A stretch of 62,694 nt of DNA, from positions 1-62,694 of the forward strand of contig NZ_JAJAWH010000026.1 in assembly GCF_020531965.1 (NCBI RefSeq), given 5' to 3'. This document shows, piece after piece, positions 26,198 through 36,134 of this stretch; within the stretch, counting starts at the first letter, position 1, and each line of letters starts with the position of its first letter. Made by a program: the position numbers and the translations under genes. This DNA is from Pseudorhizobium xiangyangii (GTDB lineage Bacteria; Pseudomonadota; Alphaproteobacteria; Rhizobiales; Rhizobiaceae). The notes beneath the pieces were generated by a model, which saw only the letters and a list, made by a program, of their open reading frames with translations, ran no database searches and was not told the DNA's origin.

Positions 26198-27202
26198 CTA
26201 GCTGGACAGGCGATGTCCATCAATACGCAGGGTAACCAGCAAACCTCCGCTTGACCATTCGTGCTTAAGAGTTCCGCCTAGATGGCCTGCCAACGTACGG
26301 CGTAAAAGCTTGCTACCGTATCCACCGGGTCCCTCCGGCGCGATGACTTCGGGGCCACCTCTCTCCGTCCACCGGATTTCGACGTCATCTCCGATCATCG
26401 TTCCTGATACGTCCAAGGTTCCTTCAGAGACGGACATAGCCCCATACTTCAGGGCATTTGTCGCCAACTCGTGGATGACCAGCGCCAGGCCCGTCGCCGC
26501 CCCCTCGCCAACACCAATGCGCGGGACTGCCACTCTTATCCTTCCGGCGAATGCTCCATCGTCGTCATATGGAGCAAGCAAGACGGTGAAAATATCCCCG
26601 AGGAGCGCAGCATGGCCCTGCCCGCTCGGTAGCGGCCGAACGAGATCATGGGCTCGACCGAGCGCCGTCAGGCGATTGGTCAGTTGCTTCGTCATATCCT
26701 CAATCGAAGTAGAGGAACGCGACGTGATCAAGGTTAGGCCGGAGGCAATCGCTAGAAGGTTCTTGACCCGATGGCTCATCTCCCCAGCAAGAAGCTCCTG
26801 GCTTTCTTCTGCCTGCTTGCGCCCTGTGACGTCCAGAAAAATGCCCGTCATGGTGCGGTTCTTCATCCCGTCATCATTCCCTTGTCCACGTGCTGATATC
26901 CACCGAACCTCCATGCCCACGAGAATGCGGAAGTCGATCTCGTAAGGTCCGATGATGGCTCTGGTTGCGGAGAAAGCCGCTCTTACGCGGTCCCGGTCGG
27001 CAGGGTGAATCTTCTCAGAGAGATGTTCAAAGCTCAGGGGGACATCTCGTGTCACATCCCAAAGCGCATACCCATACCTGTCCATCAGCAGGCGGTCTGT
27101 GTCTACCTGCCAAGACCACAAGGCCACGCCGGCGGCTTCAATGGCGCGATGAAATTGTTCTAGCCCCCAATCGGGATGGCTGTCGTCTGTGTCCGATGTC
27201 AC
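26198..27202 (-). CDS. PAS-domain HWE-family histidine kinase
   Basis: 334 residues. A PAS domain (about 20-130; LWSWQVDTDRLLMDRYGYALWD) is followed by an HWE dimerisation domain with phospho-acceptor H144 (GEMSHRVKNLLAIASGL). The ATPase domain has H244-E245 and N249 (VIHELATNALKYGAMS) and the WxE motif (RWTERGGP, W278), which define the HWE group. There is no membrane segment, so it is cytosolic. HWE kinases often feed the general stress response (PhyR-NepR-EcfG) in this class of bacteria, and sigma-EcfG-like promoters are nearby, but no cognate regulator is encoded next to it. Confidence 0.9.
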   Translation of the reverse strand: MTSDTDDSHPDWGLEQFHRAIEAAGVALWSWQVDTDRLLMDRYGYALWDVTRDVPLSFEHLSEKIHPADRDRVRAAFSATRAIIGPYEIDFRILVGMEVRWISARGQGNDDGMKNRTMTGIFLDVTGRKQAEESQELLAGEMSHRVKNLLAIASGLTLITSRSSTSIEDMTKQLTNRLTALGRAHDLVRPLPSGQGHAALLGDIFTVLLAPYDDDGAFAGRIRVAVPRIGVGEGAATGLALVIHELATNALKYGAMSVSEGTLDVSGTMIGDDVEIRWTERGGPEVIAPEGPGGYGSKLLRRTLAGHLGGTLKHEWSSGGLLVTLRIDGHRLSS

Positions 27203-27684
27203 GGTATTGTTAGACCTTCCTGGTGCGCCTTGCTGAAAGAGTTACTGAAAGCGGCAACCCGGCACTCCTCATTGATAGCACGAGGTTCGCGCCTGCAGGG
27301 TCTTTTCTTAGCGTGCATGCGGGGCGAAGAACCTCAGTTGCCTCAACCACACCAACGAAATCCGAAGTGTATCGTGAAGATGCCGTCGAAGGGTGCCCGT
27401 ACAATTCAAGATCTCACGCTGCGCTAGACTGCGGAACACCGGAGGAAACGACCTCTGGTGCGCCGTCCAGAGGGGCGATTTTGAGTGAGATGATGAGGCA
27501 AAAGGGACGCGGCGGAAGGGCGACACCTCCCTTTCCGCCGCGACTTGTCAACTTCGAGACAGGACGATCACAAACTCCCCTTGCCTCCCCCAGATAGAAT
27601 TGACCCTTCGGTCTTCTTCAACCGACGGAAGCAACGCTCGCCCGCCTCGATGGTGTCGAAGCTCCGGTGACGGAAGTCTATACG
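27203..27684. other. intergenic between HWE kinase and stress genes
   Basis: No supportable gene. It contains one long hairpin at 27509-27541 and leads into a sigma-EcfG-type promoter. Short frames on both strands lack family similarity. Confidence 0.4.
27509..27541. repeat. long GC-rich inverted repeat
   Basis: GCGGCGGAAGGG at 27509-27520 pairs with CCCTTTCCGCCGC at 27529-27541 with a single bulge and an 8-base loop. On the minus strand it is followed by TTTT a few bases later. It may be a terminator for minus-strand transcription or a REP-like element. Confidence 0.5.
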
Positions 27685-27709
27685 GGAACTAGCGCGCCTT
27701 CTGGACGTT
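27685..27709 (+). promoter_or_regulatory. sigma-EcfG (general stress) promoter
   Basis: GGAAC at 27685-27689, then 16 bases, then CGTT at 27706-27709. This matches the published alphaproteobacterial EcfG consensus GGAAC-N16/17-CGTT exactly, 43 bp before the start of the next gene. Confidence 0.75.
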
Positions 27710-27751
27710 AGGGGGGCACTCTCGATCCCGAGTAGTGCCTGGAGCACCATT

Positions 27752-28660
27752 ATGACAATCCCCGTCTCGACCCACGGTCCCCACACCGCCGTCACAAGCA
27801 GCGCGTCGGAAACAGAAGCATATAACAAAGTCAGCTGGGGGGCGATTTTCGCGGGTGTCGCGATCGCTCTCGCTGCCCAGTTCCTCCTGAATCTAGTTGG
27901 CGTCGGAATCGGCGCAGCCGTCCTTGACCCGACGACTTCCGACAATCCGGCAGCCAGCACATTCTCCATTGGTGGCGGTATCTGGTTTGTCCTGGCGGGT
28001 ATCGTGGCGGCATTCCTCGGTGGCTACATCTCTAGCCGCCTTTCTGGACGCCCGAGCAAGTCGACAGGCGGATATCACGGCCTAACGACCTGGGCGGTTA
28101 CGACGCTGGTCGTTCTATACCTGCTGACGACTTCGATAGGCGCTCTTGTCGGCGGTGCGTTCAGCGGACTGACAAGCATCATCGGCGGAGTCGGTCAGAC
28201 TGCGGCAACAGCGGCTACAACCGCGGCGCCTGCGCTCGCCAATACAGCCAACCCGATGGCGGGAATTGAAGAGCAAATACGTTCTTCCACGGGCAATGAC
28301 CCGCAGGCTCTTCAGAGCGCTGCCATATCGTCGGTCAGGGCTCTTGTCACGGGAGACGAAGCAGCGGCCGAGGAAGCACGCACTCGTGCGGCTGACGCGG
28401 TTTCCAAAGCACAGGGTATTCCTGTCGATCAAGCCCGCACACAGGTTGAACAGTACGAGCAGACGTACCGCGAGAACCTGGAAGCCGCCAAGCAGCGGGC
28501 TGCCGAGGCTGCCGAAACGGCTGCCGCTGTCGTGTCGGCAGGAGCCATACTTGGCTTTATCGCGCTGGCACTGGGTGCCGTTGCTGGATGGTTTGGCGGC
28601 GTATCGGGGACCAAGCGAAATGCTCTCCTCGTCCGTCCAGCTCCAGCCCGCACCAGGTGA
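27752..28660 (+). CDS. stress-type membrane protein (PhnA-like / YrzE-like annotation)
   Basis: 302 residues. There are four hydrophobic segments (about 28-52, 72-95, 115-140, 270-292). The first block, VSWGAIFAGVAIALAAQFLLNLVGVGIG, is the signature of a rhizobial family usually annotated PhnA-like or hypothetical. Residues 160-260 form an Ala/Glu-rich helical region, probably a coiled coil between membrane helices. A perfect sigma-EcfG promoter stands upstream, and the following gene encodes a ferritin-like stress protein, so a role in the general stress response is likely. The biochemical role is unknown. Confidence 0.7.
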   Translation: MTIPVSTHGPHTAVTSSASETEAYNKVSWGAIFAGVAIALAAQFLLNLVGVGIGAAVLDPTTSDNPAASTFSIGGGIWFVLAGIVAAFLGGYISSRLSGRPSKSTGGYHGLTTWAVTTLVVLYLLTTSIGALVGGAFSGLTSIIGGVGQTAATAATTAAPALANTANPMAGIEEQIRSSTGNDPQALQSAAISSVRALVTGDEAAAEEARTRAADAVSKAQGIPVDQARTQVEQYEQTYRENLEAAKQRAAEAAETAAAVVSAGAILGFIALALGAVAGWFGGVSGTKRNALLVRPAPARTR

Positions 28661-28714
28661 CAACAAATCGGCGGGATCCTCCCCCGGTTTAATAACCAAC
28701 AGAACGGAGCCGTT

Positions 28715-29209
28715 ATGGCCGACGTAAAGAAACTTGACGATCTTTTCCATGACACCCTGAAAGACGTCTATTTCGCCGAGCGAAAGATCGTGGAGACGCT
28801 GCCTAAAATGGAACGGGCCGCATCCAATAGCCAGCTGAAGGCCGCCTTCACGAAGCACCTCAGCGAAACCAAGGTCCATATTGAACGTCTTGAGCAGGTG
28901 TTCCAGATCATCGGAAAGAAGCCCGAACCAAAGACCTGCGCCGCCATTCTGGGTATCACCGACGAAGGCGCAGAGATTATGAAGGAATACGCAGGCTCGC
29001 CTGCGCTCGACGCTGGGCTCCTGGCCGCGGCACAAGCGGTAGAGCATTATGAAATGTCGCGCTATGGCACGTTGCGTACCTGGGCTCTGGAACTTGGTTT
29101 GAATGACGCCGCAGGTCTGTTGCAGACAACTTTGGATGAGGAACAGGAGACCGATCTCGCGCTGACCTCAATTGCGACCTCTGTCGTGAACCAGAATGCG
29201 GAAGCCTGA
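28715..29209 (+). CDS. YciE/YciF-type ferritin-like protein (DUF892)
   Basis: 164 residues, an all-helical ferritin-like four-helix bundle. The DUF892 pattern is visible: LDDLFHDTLKDVYFAERKIVETLPKM at the N-terminus, KAAFTKHLSETKVHIERLEQVF, and AAQAVEHYEMSRYGTLRTWA, with Glu and His residues positioned for a di-metal site. YciE/YciF proteins are induced by osmotic and other general stresses. The gene lies 54 bp after the membrane protein gene and probably shares its sigma-EcfG promoter. A strong hairpin follows. Confidence 0.9.
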   Translation: MADVKKLDDLFHDTLKDVYFAERKIVETLPKMERAASNSQLKAAFTKHLSETKVHIERLEQVFQIIGKKPEPKTCAAILGITDEGAEIMKEYAGSPALDAGLLAAAQAVEHYEMSRYGTLRTWALELGLNDAAGLLQTTLDEEQETDLALTSIATSVVNQNAEA

Positions 29210-29231
29210 GGCAGTATCGAACTAACTCGTC

Positions 29232-29281
29232 ACCGATCGTTCGAGGGACATCGGAACCATCAGTCCCACCGAACGATCGGT
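29232..29281. terminator. long two-part hairpin after the stress genes
   Basis: ACCGATCGTTCG at 29232-29243 pairs perfectly with CGAACGATCGGT at 29270-29281. Nested inside, GGGAC at 29245-29249 pairs with GTCCC at 29263-29267. A T-containing tail (TTGATTTC) follows. It is probably the terminator of the stress operon; its length and perfection are unusual. Confidence 0.6.
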
Positions 29282-29410
29282 TGATTTCTCGCCACATGAA
29301 AGCGCTCCGGTCGCGGGCTGTTTGGCGCCATTTGAGCCTGCACCAGAGGATGCGTTGTCGGCTTGGCCGCAGGGATGGTTACAATCCGCGGGCGTGGTCT
29401 AACGAAGTAT

Positions 29411-30064
29411 TCAGGTGGTTGGCGGGACCCGCAGATGCGGAAACCTGCCTTCGGCGATGTACCTCTCTTCCTCAGGTGTCGATATCCTCCCGAGCTGCTC
29501 GTTGCGATGAGGATGGCGTCCGAACGCAACGATCACCTTGCGCACCTCGACCGGCTGTTGTGCGGCAAACTCATATCCCGCCCGAAGAAACTCCGGCGCT
29601 TCCGCCAGAATATCTTGTGCCAACCCCACCACTTTCTCGATCCGCTCGAGATGATCGGGGCCTTCGCAATGGGCGAGTGGCAGATTGTACATTGTCTTGT
29701 ACCAAGGTGTGGTCAGAGCGTCGTAGTGGCCGTTGGAGTAACCTTCTAAAGCTACCGCGAGAGCCTGTTCGTCGAGGGAGAAAGCGCGGGCCGTGCTGCG
29801 CCAGATCGACCGCGGAAACTGGTCGAGCACGAGGATGAGCGCCAGCCTGCCAAGGGGGGCGCTCGACCAATGATCCAGTTCGCCCCGCGATGCCCGTTCA
29901 GTCAAGTCGGTGTATTGGGTTATGATCGCTTCGTCCGCTCCACCGCGCATCCTCCACATCCAATATTCGCGATGTGCGGCGTCGTCGAAGTCCGGATTGA
30001 GCCGCTCCGGAAACCAGAAGTCCAATACTCCGTACCATTCGGGGTTTTCGTTAACTTTGCTCAT
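29411..30064 (-). CDS. DUF924 family protein
   Basis: 217 residues, soluble, mainly helical. The family signature is clear: VLDFWFPERLNPDFD near the start, then GRLALILVLDQFPRSIWRSTARAFSLDEQALAVAL and a C-terminal RHPHRNEQLGR. DUF924 proteins have a TPR-like helical fold and no established activity. It is convergent with the stress operon and divergent from the hybrid kinase gene. Confidence 0.9.
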   Translation of the reverse strand: MSKVNENPEWYGVLDFWFPERLNPDFDDAAHREYWMWRMRGGADEAIITQYTDLTERASRGELDHWSSAPLGRLALILVLDQFPRSIWRSTARAFSLDEQALAVALEGYSNGHYDALTTPWYKTMYNLPLAHCEGPDHLERIEKVVGLAQDILAEAPEFLRAGYEFAAQQPVEVRKVIVAFGRHPHRNEQLGRISTPEEERYIAEGRFPHLRVPPTT

Positions 30065-30243
30065 GACCCACTCTTTTGATCAATGCTCCGCTTCCGAACC
30101 AGGAAAGTCAGCACGCGCACCCGTTAACTCAGCCAGCCGTTCTTAACGTGATGCGGCGACCAGCGAACATCCGGGGAACACCTTCGAAGCTAGTGCTGGA
30201 ATGTTCAGCCAAAAGCCACTACTAGGCAAGGAGGGTTTTCAGG

Positions 30244-33207
30244 GTGCATCAGATGAACGTGGTAGCAGAGACGGTGATTGCCGAGCACTGGCCGATCGGC
30301 GGCGGCGAATTGGGCGAGCGGGTGCGTTGTCATGACTGGGCCTCAACGTCCCTTGGCCCCATATCGGACTGGCCGCGTCACCTTCGCATCAAGGTAAGCT
30401 CGATCATCAATTCCCCGATCCCGCAGGTTTTGATGTGGGGTAGCGACCACGTCATGATCTACAACGACGGCTACAAAGAGATCGCCGGCGGCTATCATCC
30501 GGGTGCGCTCGGTGGGCGCGTATCTGAAATCTGGCCCGAAATATGGGACTGGAACAGCCGGATACTCGAAGCGGGACTGAGGGGCGAAGTACAGTCGTTT
30601 CGCGACCAGCCTCTCGTTCTCAACCGCACGGGAAAGCCCGAAACTGTCATCTTCGATCTATTTTACACGCCGATATACTCTGAGGATGGCAAGGTTGATG
30701 GTGTGCTTTGCACCGTTCTGGAAAACACAGAAAAGTACATCGCGCAGACCGCGCTAGCTGAAAGCAAGACCGAACTTATTCAGCTGACGAATGCGCTGCC
30801 CATTCTGGTGGGGTTCATCGATAATGATCTCACCTACCGGTTTGCCAACGATGCCTACATGGAGTGGTTCGGACGAACGCCTGCAGAAGTCGTTGGAAGC
30901 TCCGTCGCGGACGTTCTCGGCCGGGACTACTTTGAAAGCAGATTGCCGTTGCTGCAAAGGGCGATGGCAGGCGAGACAGTCGTCACCGATACGTTGATGA
31001 CCAGACCTGACGGCCAAAGCCGTCATGCCGAGGTCCGTTATATCCCGCGCCGAATGGAAAACGGAACCGGGGGGATCTATGTTCTCATCATTGACGTTCA
31101 CGACCGAAAGAGTTCGGAACTCGCGCTTGCCGAAAGCAATGGTCGCTTCAGGGCGGCCATGGACGTTGTCCATGGTGTCCTCTGGACCAACACTGCAGAC
31201 GGAAGAATGGTTGGTGAGCAGCCGGGATGGGCGACGCTCACGGGACAGGCACCCGAACAGTATCAAGGGTACGGTTGGGCTGACAGCATCCATCCGGAGG
31301 ATAGAGCCGGAACCCTCGCCGCCTGGAAAGCAGCGGTTTGCGAGCGGCGAACCTTTGTGTTCGAGCATCGTGTCCGCCGCTGTGATGGCGTGTGGCGGTC
31401 GTTCCTCATTCGCGCGGTGCCGATCGTCTCGCGGACAGGCGATATTGTTGAATGGTTGGGCGTCCATACTGACATAACTGAGCAGCGGTTGGCGGAAGAG
31501 GCTCTGAAGGAACGGACAAGCGATCTCGAGCGGCAGGTGCAGCAGAGGGAGCATGCCGAGGAACAGCTGCTCCAATTGAACGAGACGCTCGAGTCACGTG
31601 TCGTCGAGGAGATAACGGAGCGCCGACGGACAGAGGCAAAACTGCAGCAATCGCAGAAAATGGAGACAATCGGCAAGCTTACAGGAGGCATCGCTCACGA
31701 CTTTAACAACTTGCTCCAGGTCGTGTCAGGCAATCTCCAGCTGCTGATGAAGGATGTGGCAGGAAACGAACGTGCTGAGCGGCGCGTCACCAATGCCCTG
31801 GCGGGCGTCAGCCGTGGCGCGAAGCTGGCGAGCCAGCTACTCGCTTTTGGACGTCGCCAGGCGCTCGATCCGAAAGTCATAAATATTGGCCGCTTCGTCA
31901 AGGGTATGGATGACCTACTCCGGCGTTCGATTGGAGAAGCAATCGAGATCGAAACCGTCATTGCAGGCGGCCTTTGGAATTGCTTCGTGGATCCGACGAA
32001 CATCGAGAACGCCCTTCTTAACCTCGCAATCAACGCAAGGGATGGTATGGGCGGAACGGGTCGGCTCACCATCGAGGCCGGCAATGCCTATCTGGATGAC
32101 GCATATGCGTTGGCTCATGACGAGGTGACACCGGGTCAATACGTGGTGCTTTCGGTCAGTGACACTGGGACAGGCATTCCTCCGGAAATACTCGACCGGG
32201 TGTTCGAGCCCTTCTATTCGACCAAAGAAGAAGGCAAGGGAACGGGCCTTGGCCTGTCGATGGTCCACGGATTCGTGCGCCAGTCCGGAGGGCACATCAA
32301 GCTCTATAGCGAAGTCGGTCACGGAACGACGGTCAAGCTCTACCTTCCACGCGCCACGGATACGGAAGACCGGGAAGTTGTCGTGCAGACTGGCCCCGTA
32401 GTTGGAGGTACCGAGACGATCTTGGTCGTTGAGGACGACGACGAAGTGCGCGAGACCGTCGTGGAGACCCTGACGGACCTTGGCTACAACGTCCTCAAGG
32501 CTCCAAACGCGGATAATGCCCTCATCGTGATCGAATCCGGGGCAGCGATTGATCTTCTGTTCACCGATGTGGTGATGCCCGGCACCCTCAAGAGCCCGGA
32601 GCTGGCGAAGAAGGCCCGCGAACGTCAACCAGACCTGGCAGTTCTCTACACATCGGGATATACCGAGAACTCGATTGTGCACGGTGGTCGGCTTGATCCG
32701 GGCGTCGACCTTCTTTCGAAGCCCTACACCCGCGAGGCGCTCGCAAGGAAACTGCGACACGTGCTTTCCAATCGAGCCCAGCGTATCCAGGCTGCCAATC
32801 CCTCCCACGTCCCCGTCGAGATAATCGGACAGCAGCCGGTGCAGATATCGGTACTCCTGGTGGAGGACGACGACATCATCAGAATGAACACGGCAGAATT
32901 AATCGCCGAGCTCGGACACACGGTAACCGAAGCCGCGACTGGTGCGGAGGCCCTCACGCTTCTCGACAACCGGGTCATAGACCTCATCGTGACGGATCTT
33001 GGATTGCCGGACATGGGCGGGGCCGATCTTGTGGCGGAAGCTCGTCGCAGGCATCCCTCCATAGGTGTTGTTTATGCAACGGGTTATGATCGGACTTCTG
33101 CCGATCTTCCCGCGGATGCCGTCGTCGTGACCAAGCCATACGGTATGGAAGCATTGCGCGAGGCTGTGGAACAGGGCCTTGTGGCTATACGGGGGGCGTC
33201 CGGTTAG
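30244..33207 (+). CDS. multi-PAS hybrid histidine kinase with two receiver domains
   Basis: 987 residues, no clear membrane segment. In order: an N-terminal PAS/GAF-like region (1-170), two PAS domains (about 180-300 and 305-425), a coiled coil (about 425-475), HisKA with H485 (GGIAHDFNNLLQVVSGNL), an HATPase domain with N, DTGTGIP and GTGLGLS boxes (about 580-715), receiver 1 (D775 in LFTDVVMPG) and receiver 2 (D918 in IVTDLGLPD). It is therefore a blue-light/PAS-style soluble hybrid kinase, though no flavin-binding Cys motif was identified. GTG 30244 has GGAGGG at 8 bases; ATG 30253 is an alternative. The partner regulator is not encoded here. Confidence 0.9.
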   Translation: MHQMNVVAETVIAEHWPIGGGELGERVRCHDWASTSLGPISDWPRHLRIKVSSIINSPIPQVLMWGSDHVMIYNDGYKEIAGGYHPGALGGRVSEIWPEIWDWNSRILEAGLRGEVQSFRDQPLVLNRTGKPETVIFDLFYTPIYSEDGKVDGVLCTVLENTEKYIAQTALAESKTELIQLTNALPILVGFIDNDLTYRFANDAYMEWFGRTPAEVVGSSVADVLGRDYFESRLPLLQRAMAGETVVTDTLMTRPDGQSRHAEVRYIPRRMENGTGGIYVLIIDVHDRKSSELALAESNGRFRAAMDVVHGVLWTNTADGRMVGEQPGWATLTGQAPEQYQGYGWADSIHPEDRAGTLAAWKAAVCERRTFVFEHRVRRCDGVWRSFLIRAVPIVSRTGDIVEWLGVHTDITEQRLAEEALKERTSDLERQVQQREHAEEQLLQLNETLESRVVEEITERRRTEAKLQQSQKMETIGKLTGGIAHDFNNLLQVVSGNLQLLMKDVAGNERAERRVTNALAGVSRGAKLASQLLAFGRRQALDPKVINIGRFVKGMDDLLRRSIGEAIEIETVIAGGLWNCFVDPTNIENALLNLAINARDGMGGTGRLTIEAGNAYLDDAYALAHDEVTPGQYVVLSVSDTGTGIPPEILDRVFEPFYSTKEEGKGTGLGLSMVHGFVRQSGGHIKLYSEVGHGTTVKLYLPRATDTEDREVVVQTGPVVGGTETILVVEDDDEVRETVVETLTDLGYNVLKAPNADNALIVIESGAAIDLLFTDVVMPGTLKSPELAKKARERQPDLAVLYTSGYTENSIVHGGRLDPGVDLLSKPYTREALARKLRHVLSNRAQRIQAANPSHVPVEIIGQQPVQISVLLVEDDDIIRMNTAELIAELGHTVTEAATGAEALTLLDNRVIDLIVTDLGLPDMGGADLVAEARRRHPSIGVVYATGYDRTSADLPADAVVVTKPYGMEALREAVEQGLVAIRGASG

Positions 33208-33472
33208 GCCGCGTGGCTCGTGGTTCGGCAGCCGTACCTAACCGATCCTGCGGCTCGGAGCAGGCGCAACCTGCCAGGCACCACTGACGCGCAGCCGAGC
33301 CAGCCAACTCGCTACGCGGAGGTCTTCCGTTCACGAACGGGTTGCCGAGATAATCAGCGCTTCGGTGTGCGCTGATTACGGGTTGCGTGCGACCGGCGGG
33401 GCAATCGCGGCCTCTGTCGAAGCTTCTGGGTACACGGGACAATCGCTGGAGTTCTATATAGGCCTGTTAAAT

Positions 33473-35386
33473 TCAGGGGGGCTGGAAACGGATCTGGCGC
33501 ACGCAAGATCTCATATCGCTCCGACGAAACCAGATGGCCCTGCCACATCGCAATGGTTCATTTCCCGCCGTGAATACGATCTGCTCGTCGGCCCGCATGC
33601 GCAGCACTTCGTGTGGCAGGATCAGCGGGCGGGATGTGAGAAGCTTTGAGCGCGTGCGTGACGATCCCCGCGACTGGGTGCTACGACTGACCTGGTCGAT
33701 TTCGACGGTCGTCAAGCCACATCGCCGCGAGATGTAGTCCGCCGTTTCGGAATCGTTGATAGCAGCAAACGAGATCCAGCTGGCGCTCTCGAACCATTTG
33801 CTCGAAGCGTCGCGGCCACCGTAGGTCTCGCGCAGTTGGCCAATCGACTGATAAATCATCGTCAGCGTGATGCCGTACTTGCGGCCGGCATCGCGCGCGG
33901 TTTCAAGGATGCGCATGTAGCCAAGTCGCGCCACCTCGTCGAGGAGAAAGAGAGCGCGGCCTTCAATGGCGCCATCGCGGTTGTAGATCGCGTTGAGAAA
34001 CGATCCGATAATCACCCGTGCCAACCCCGCATGTGTTTCGAGCGTCTTAAGGTCGATGTTGATGAAGACATCGGTCCTGCCCGACGCAATGTCGTCCGTC
34101 GAGAATGCCGATGCGGATACAAGAGATGCGTAGTTTTGATAGGAAAGCCAATGGGTCTCCTTGATCGCATTGGCATAGACACCGGAGAAGGTTTCGGGCG
34201 TCATGTTGACGAAGGCGGCCACGTTCTCCTTCACGAACTCGGATTCCGAATTGTCATAGATATCCTGCAGGCGCTGGCGTAGCTTCGGCTCGGGCTCGGA
34301 GAGATTGGCGCGCACCTGGCGCAGCGTCTGCTGCCCGGTTGGCGTGTGACCGGACAGGCAGACGTCGGCAATCATCGCGGTGAGAAGCTGAAGACCAGAG
34401 GAACGAAAAAAGTCGTCACGGATGCCGCTCGCACGTCCGCTCTCGCTTATGATCCAGGATGCGACGGAGGCGATATCCTCTTCCTTGGTGCCGCCAAATC
34501 TGCCGATCCAGTCCAACGCATTGAAGCCGGTCTTGGGCTGTCGGGGATCAAGGATCCGGATCCTTCGTCCCGCCCCTTCCCTATGGTGCGACACCATCGG
34601 GGCGACTTCGTTCGAGGGGTCGAGAACGATCAGCGTTCCGCCCCATCTAAGTGCGGTCGGAATCGTCACCGACGTCGTCTTGAAACCGCCCGAACCCGCG
34701 AACACGATCCCATGCGAAGAACCAAAGGAACCGTCGAAGCACAGGAGTGGGCCCTTGCCGCCCCTTCCCCAGCTATCCCGATCGTCGGCCCGGAACCCGC
34801 AGGTTGCTGTACCATCGTGGTCAACGCGATATCGTTCGCCAATGATGATGCCGCCGGCCTCGGAAAAGATCTTCTCGGCCTTGCTCAGCTTCATCCAGTC
34901 GGCCTCTCCATGGACTGCGCGTTTTCCGGTGATCCGCTTTGGTTGAGGGCGGACAAAGGCTGCGTTGCCGATCAGCGCAACCCGGAGCGCGAAGCACCCC
35001 GCCATGAGTGCGCCTGCCGCGCCAACCATTGTGGCGGGATCGAGATTGGTGAATACGGATTGATCAATGGGGACCTTGTCGGCGAATGCCGAAAGGCGCC
35101 ATACCTCTCGCGCAGCGGCGATGAGGACAGTGCCAAGGCTTCCTACGACCGCACCCCAGCCGGCCGCCCGGATGGATGCGGATCCCGCAAATGCGAAAAG
35201 TGCGATTATGCCGATAGCCGCGGCGGCGAGATAGGGTGTCGCGTTTCCCACCCGTGCAAGCATCAGCCTTGCGGCGTCGGTCTTGCCGAAGGTCACGGGC
35301 CATTGAACGATATCTGTCGATCCAACCGTGACCGCGATCATCAGCGCCGCCGGGACGATGAAGAGGAAAAATCTACTGGTTGTCAT
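33473..35386 (-). CDS. traG: TraG, type IV coupling protein
   Basis: 637 residues. Four membrane helices lie at the N-terminus (about 5-25, 50-65, 72-95, 115-140). A VirD4-type ATPase domain follows, with a Walker A-like loop GSGGFKTTS and Walker [13 protein letters not shown]. It links the TraA relaxosome to the Trb channel and pumps the plasmid strand. The ATG at 35386 lies inside the end of traD (14-bp overlap), as in Ti plasmids. It is the last gene of the traC-traD-traG arm reading away from oriT. Confidence 0.95.
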   Translation of the reverse strand: MTTSRFFLFIVPAALMIAVTVGSTDIVQWPVTFGKTDAARLMLARVGNATPYLAAAAIGIIALFAFAGSASIRAAGWGAVVGSLGTVLIAAAREVWRLSAFADKVPIDQSVFTNLDPATMVGAAGALMAGCFALRVALIGNAAFVRPQPKRITGKRAVHGEADWMKLSKAEKIFSEAGGIIIGERYRVDHDGTATCGFRADDRDSWGRGGKGPLLCFDGSFGSSHGIVFAGSGGFKTTSVTIPTALRWGGTLIVLDPSNEVAPMVSHHREGAGRRIRILDPRQPKTGFNALDWIGRFGGTKEEDIASVASWIISESGRASGIRDDFFRSSGLQLLTAMIADVCLSGHTPTGQQTLRQVRANLSEPEPKLRQRLQDIYDNSESEFVKENVAAFVNMTPETFSGVYANAIKETHWLSYQNYASLVSASAFSTDDIASGRTDVFINIDLKTLETHAGLARVIIGSFLNAIYNRDGAIEGRALFLLDEVARLGYMRILETARDAGRKYGITLTMIYQSIGQLRETYGGRDASSKWFESASWISFAAINDSETADYISRRCGLTTVEIDQVSRSTQSRGSSRTRSKLLTSRPLILPHEVLRMRADEQIVFTAGNEPLRCGRAIWFRRSDMRSCVRQIRFQPP

Positions 35387-35588
35387 TGCCGAAGACCTCT
35401 GCTGCGATCGCTATCAGCCTTGCCCGCTCACCGGCATCCGCTTTCAGGCGATGGCCGAGCTCTATCAGCGCACCGAGCAATATCGCCCGTTTCTCGAAGC
35501 GAAGACCTGCTTTCACGATCAAACCCCCGAGTTGGATCTTTTCGCGCGTGTCCTTCTTGCGGGCATCGGATGCCATGGTTCTTGCCAT
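35373..35588 (-). CDS. traD: TraD conjugal transfer protein
   Basis: 71 residues, the usual length of Ti-type TraD. It contains [33 protein letters not shown], the family core. It is a small helical accessory protein needed for efficient transfer, probably acting with TraC at oriT or with TraG. The ATG at 35588 lies 4 bp after the traC stop codon; ATG 35576 is the alternative. Confidence 0.9.
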   Translation of the reverse strand: MARTMASDARKKDTREKIQLGGLIVKAGLRFEKRAILLGALIELGHRLKADAGERARLIAIAAEVFGNDNQ

Positions 35589-35592
35589 TCGC

Positions 35593-35880
35593 TCAAGCCT
35601 CGCCAGCGCCGCTCTGAGCCGCGTCGATTGGGACCGATGACGTTTCGGTGCGATCAAGCCCTCCCCTCTCTCTCCCGTTCGATCCTGGCTTGCGTTCGAG
35701 AAACCGATTTGCCACTTCCTCGAAAGCTGCCTGCAGCTCGCCCTCATCGATTGCGATCTCGCCAAGACGGGCCTTGAGCGCGATCCGGCCAATCCGTTCG
35801 GCTTCACGTGTCTCCGCTGCCTTCAGTGCTTCCTGGAGTTTGGTGATTTCCTCACGGATTTTCGAGGATGGCTTCTTCAT
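35593..35880 (-). CDS. traC: TraC conjugal transfer protein
   Basis: 95 residues. The N-terminal half is a coiled coil ([36 protein letters not shown]) followed by [15 protein letters not shown], the Ti TraC pattern. TraC is an oriT-binding accessory protein that helps TraA form the relaxosome. It is the first gene of the leftward arm, transcribed from the oriT control region that also drives traA in the other direction. Confidence 0.92.
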   Translation of the reverse strand: MKKPSSKIREEITKLQEALKAAETREAERIGRIALKARLGEIAIDEGELQAAFEEVANRFLERKPGSNGRERGGLDRTETSSVPIDAAQSGAGEA

Positions 35881-35950
35881 TCGGTTTGTCTCCTGTGGCT
35901 GGAATTCGATGCTGGAAGGAGAGATTCTCAGACCGGAGTGCGGGACGCAC

Positions 35951-35968
35951 TACTGTGAATCCTACAAT
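35951..35968. promoter_or_regulatory. lux-box-like site 1 (traC/traA control region)
   Basis: TACTGTGAATCCTACAAT lies between the divergent traC and traA genes. It matches 16 of 18 bases of the reverse complement of a site at 56521-56538 and shares GAATCCTACAA with a palindrome at 56423-56438. Its core resembles the classical lux box (TGTAGGATCGTACA). It is proposed as the binding site of the TraR-type activator. Confidence 0.55.
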
Positions 35969-36020
35969 CGCCAAGGGCGATGCTTTGGTGAATGATCCCG
36001 ACCGTTCCGAAGGAGCGGCT

Positions 36021-36054
36021 TCCAAGGGCGCAATTATACGTCGCTGATGCGACG
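36021..36054. other. oriT: oriT, conjugative transfer origin
   Basis: TCCAAGGGCGCAATTATACG at 36021-36040 matches my memory of the RSF1010/Ti-plasmid nick region (AAGGGCGC core). Next to it CGTCGC at 36039-36044 and GCGACG at 36049-36054 form a perfect dyad around TGAT, as expected for the relaxase-binding hairpin. The site lies between divergent traC and traA, the known position of oriT in Ti plasmids. TraA should nick here. Confidence 0.85.
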
Positions 36055-36134
36055 GTCTGCTTCTGTACCCTGGCGGGGCCTCCGCTTGCGACCAACCCGT
36101 TGCAAGTGTTCAATCATAGAAGGCGATGCCACCC

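Noticed and set aside
34346-35617. Long plus-strand frame opposite traG
   Set aside because: traG is established by its Walker motifs and operon; the opposite frame is compositionally a shadow.
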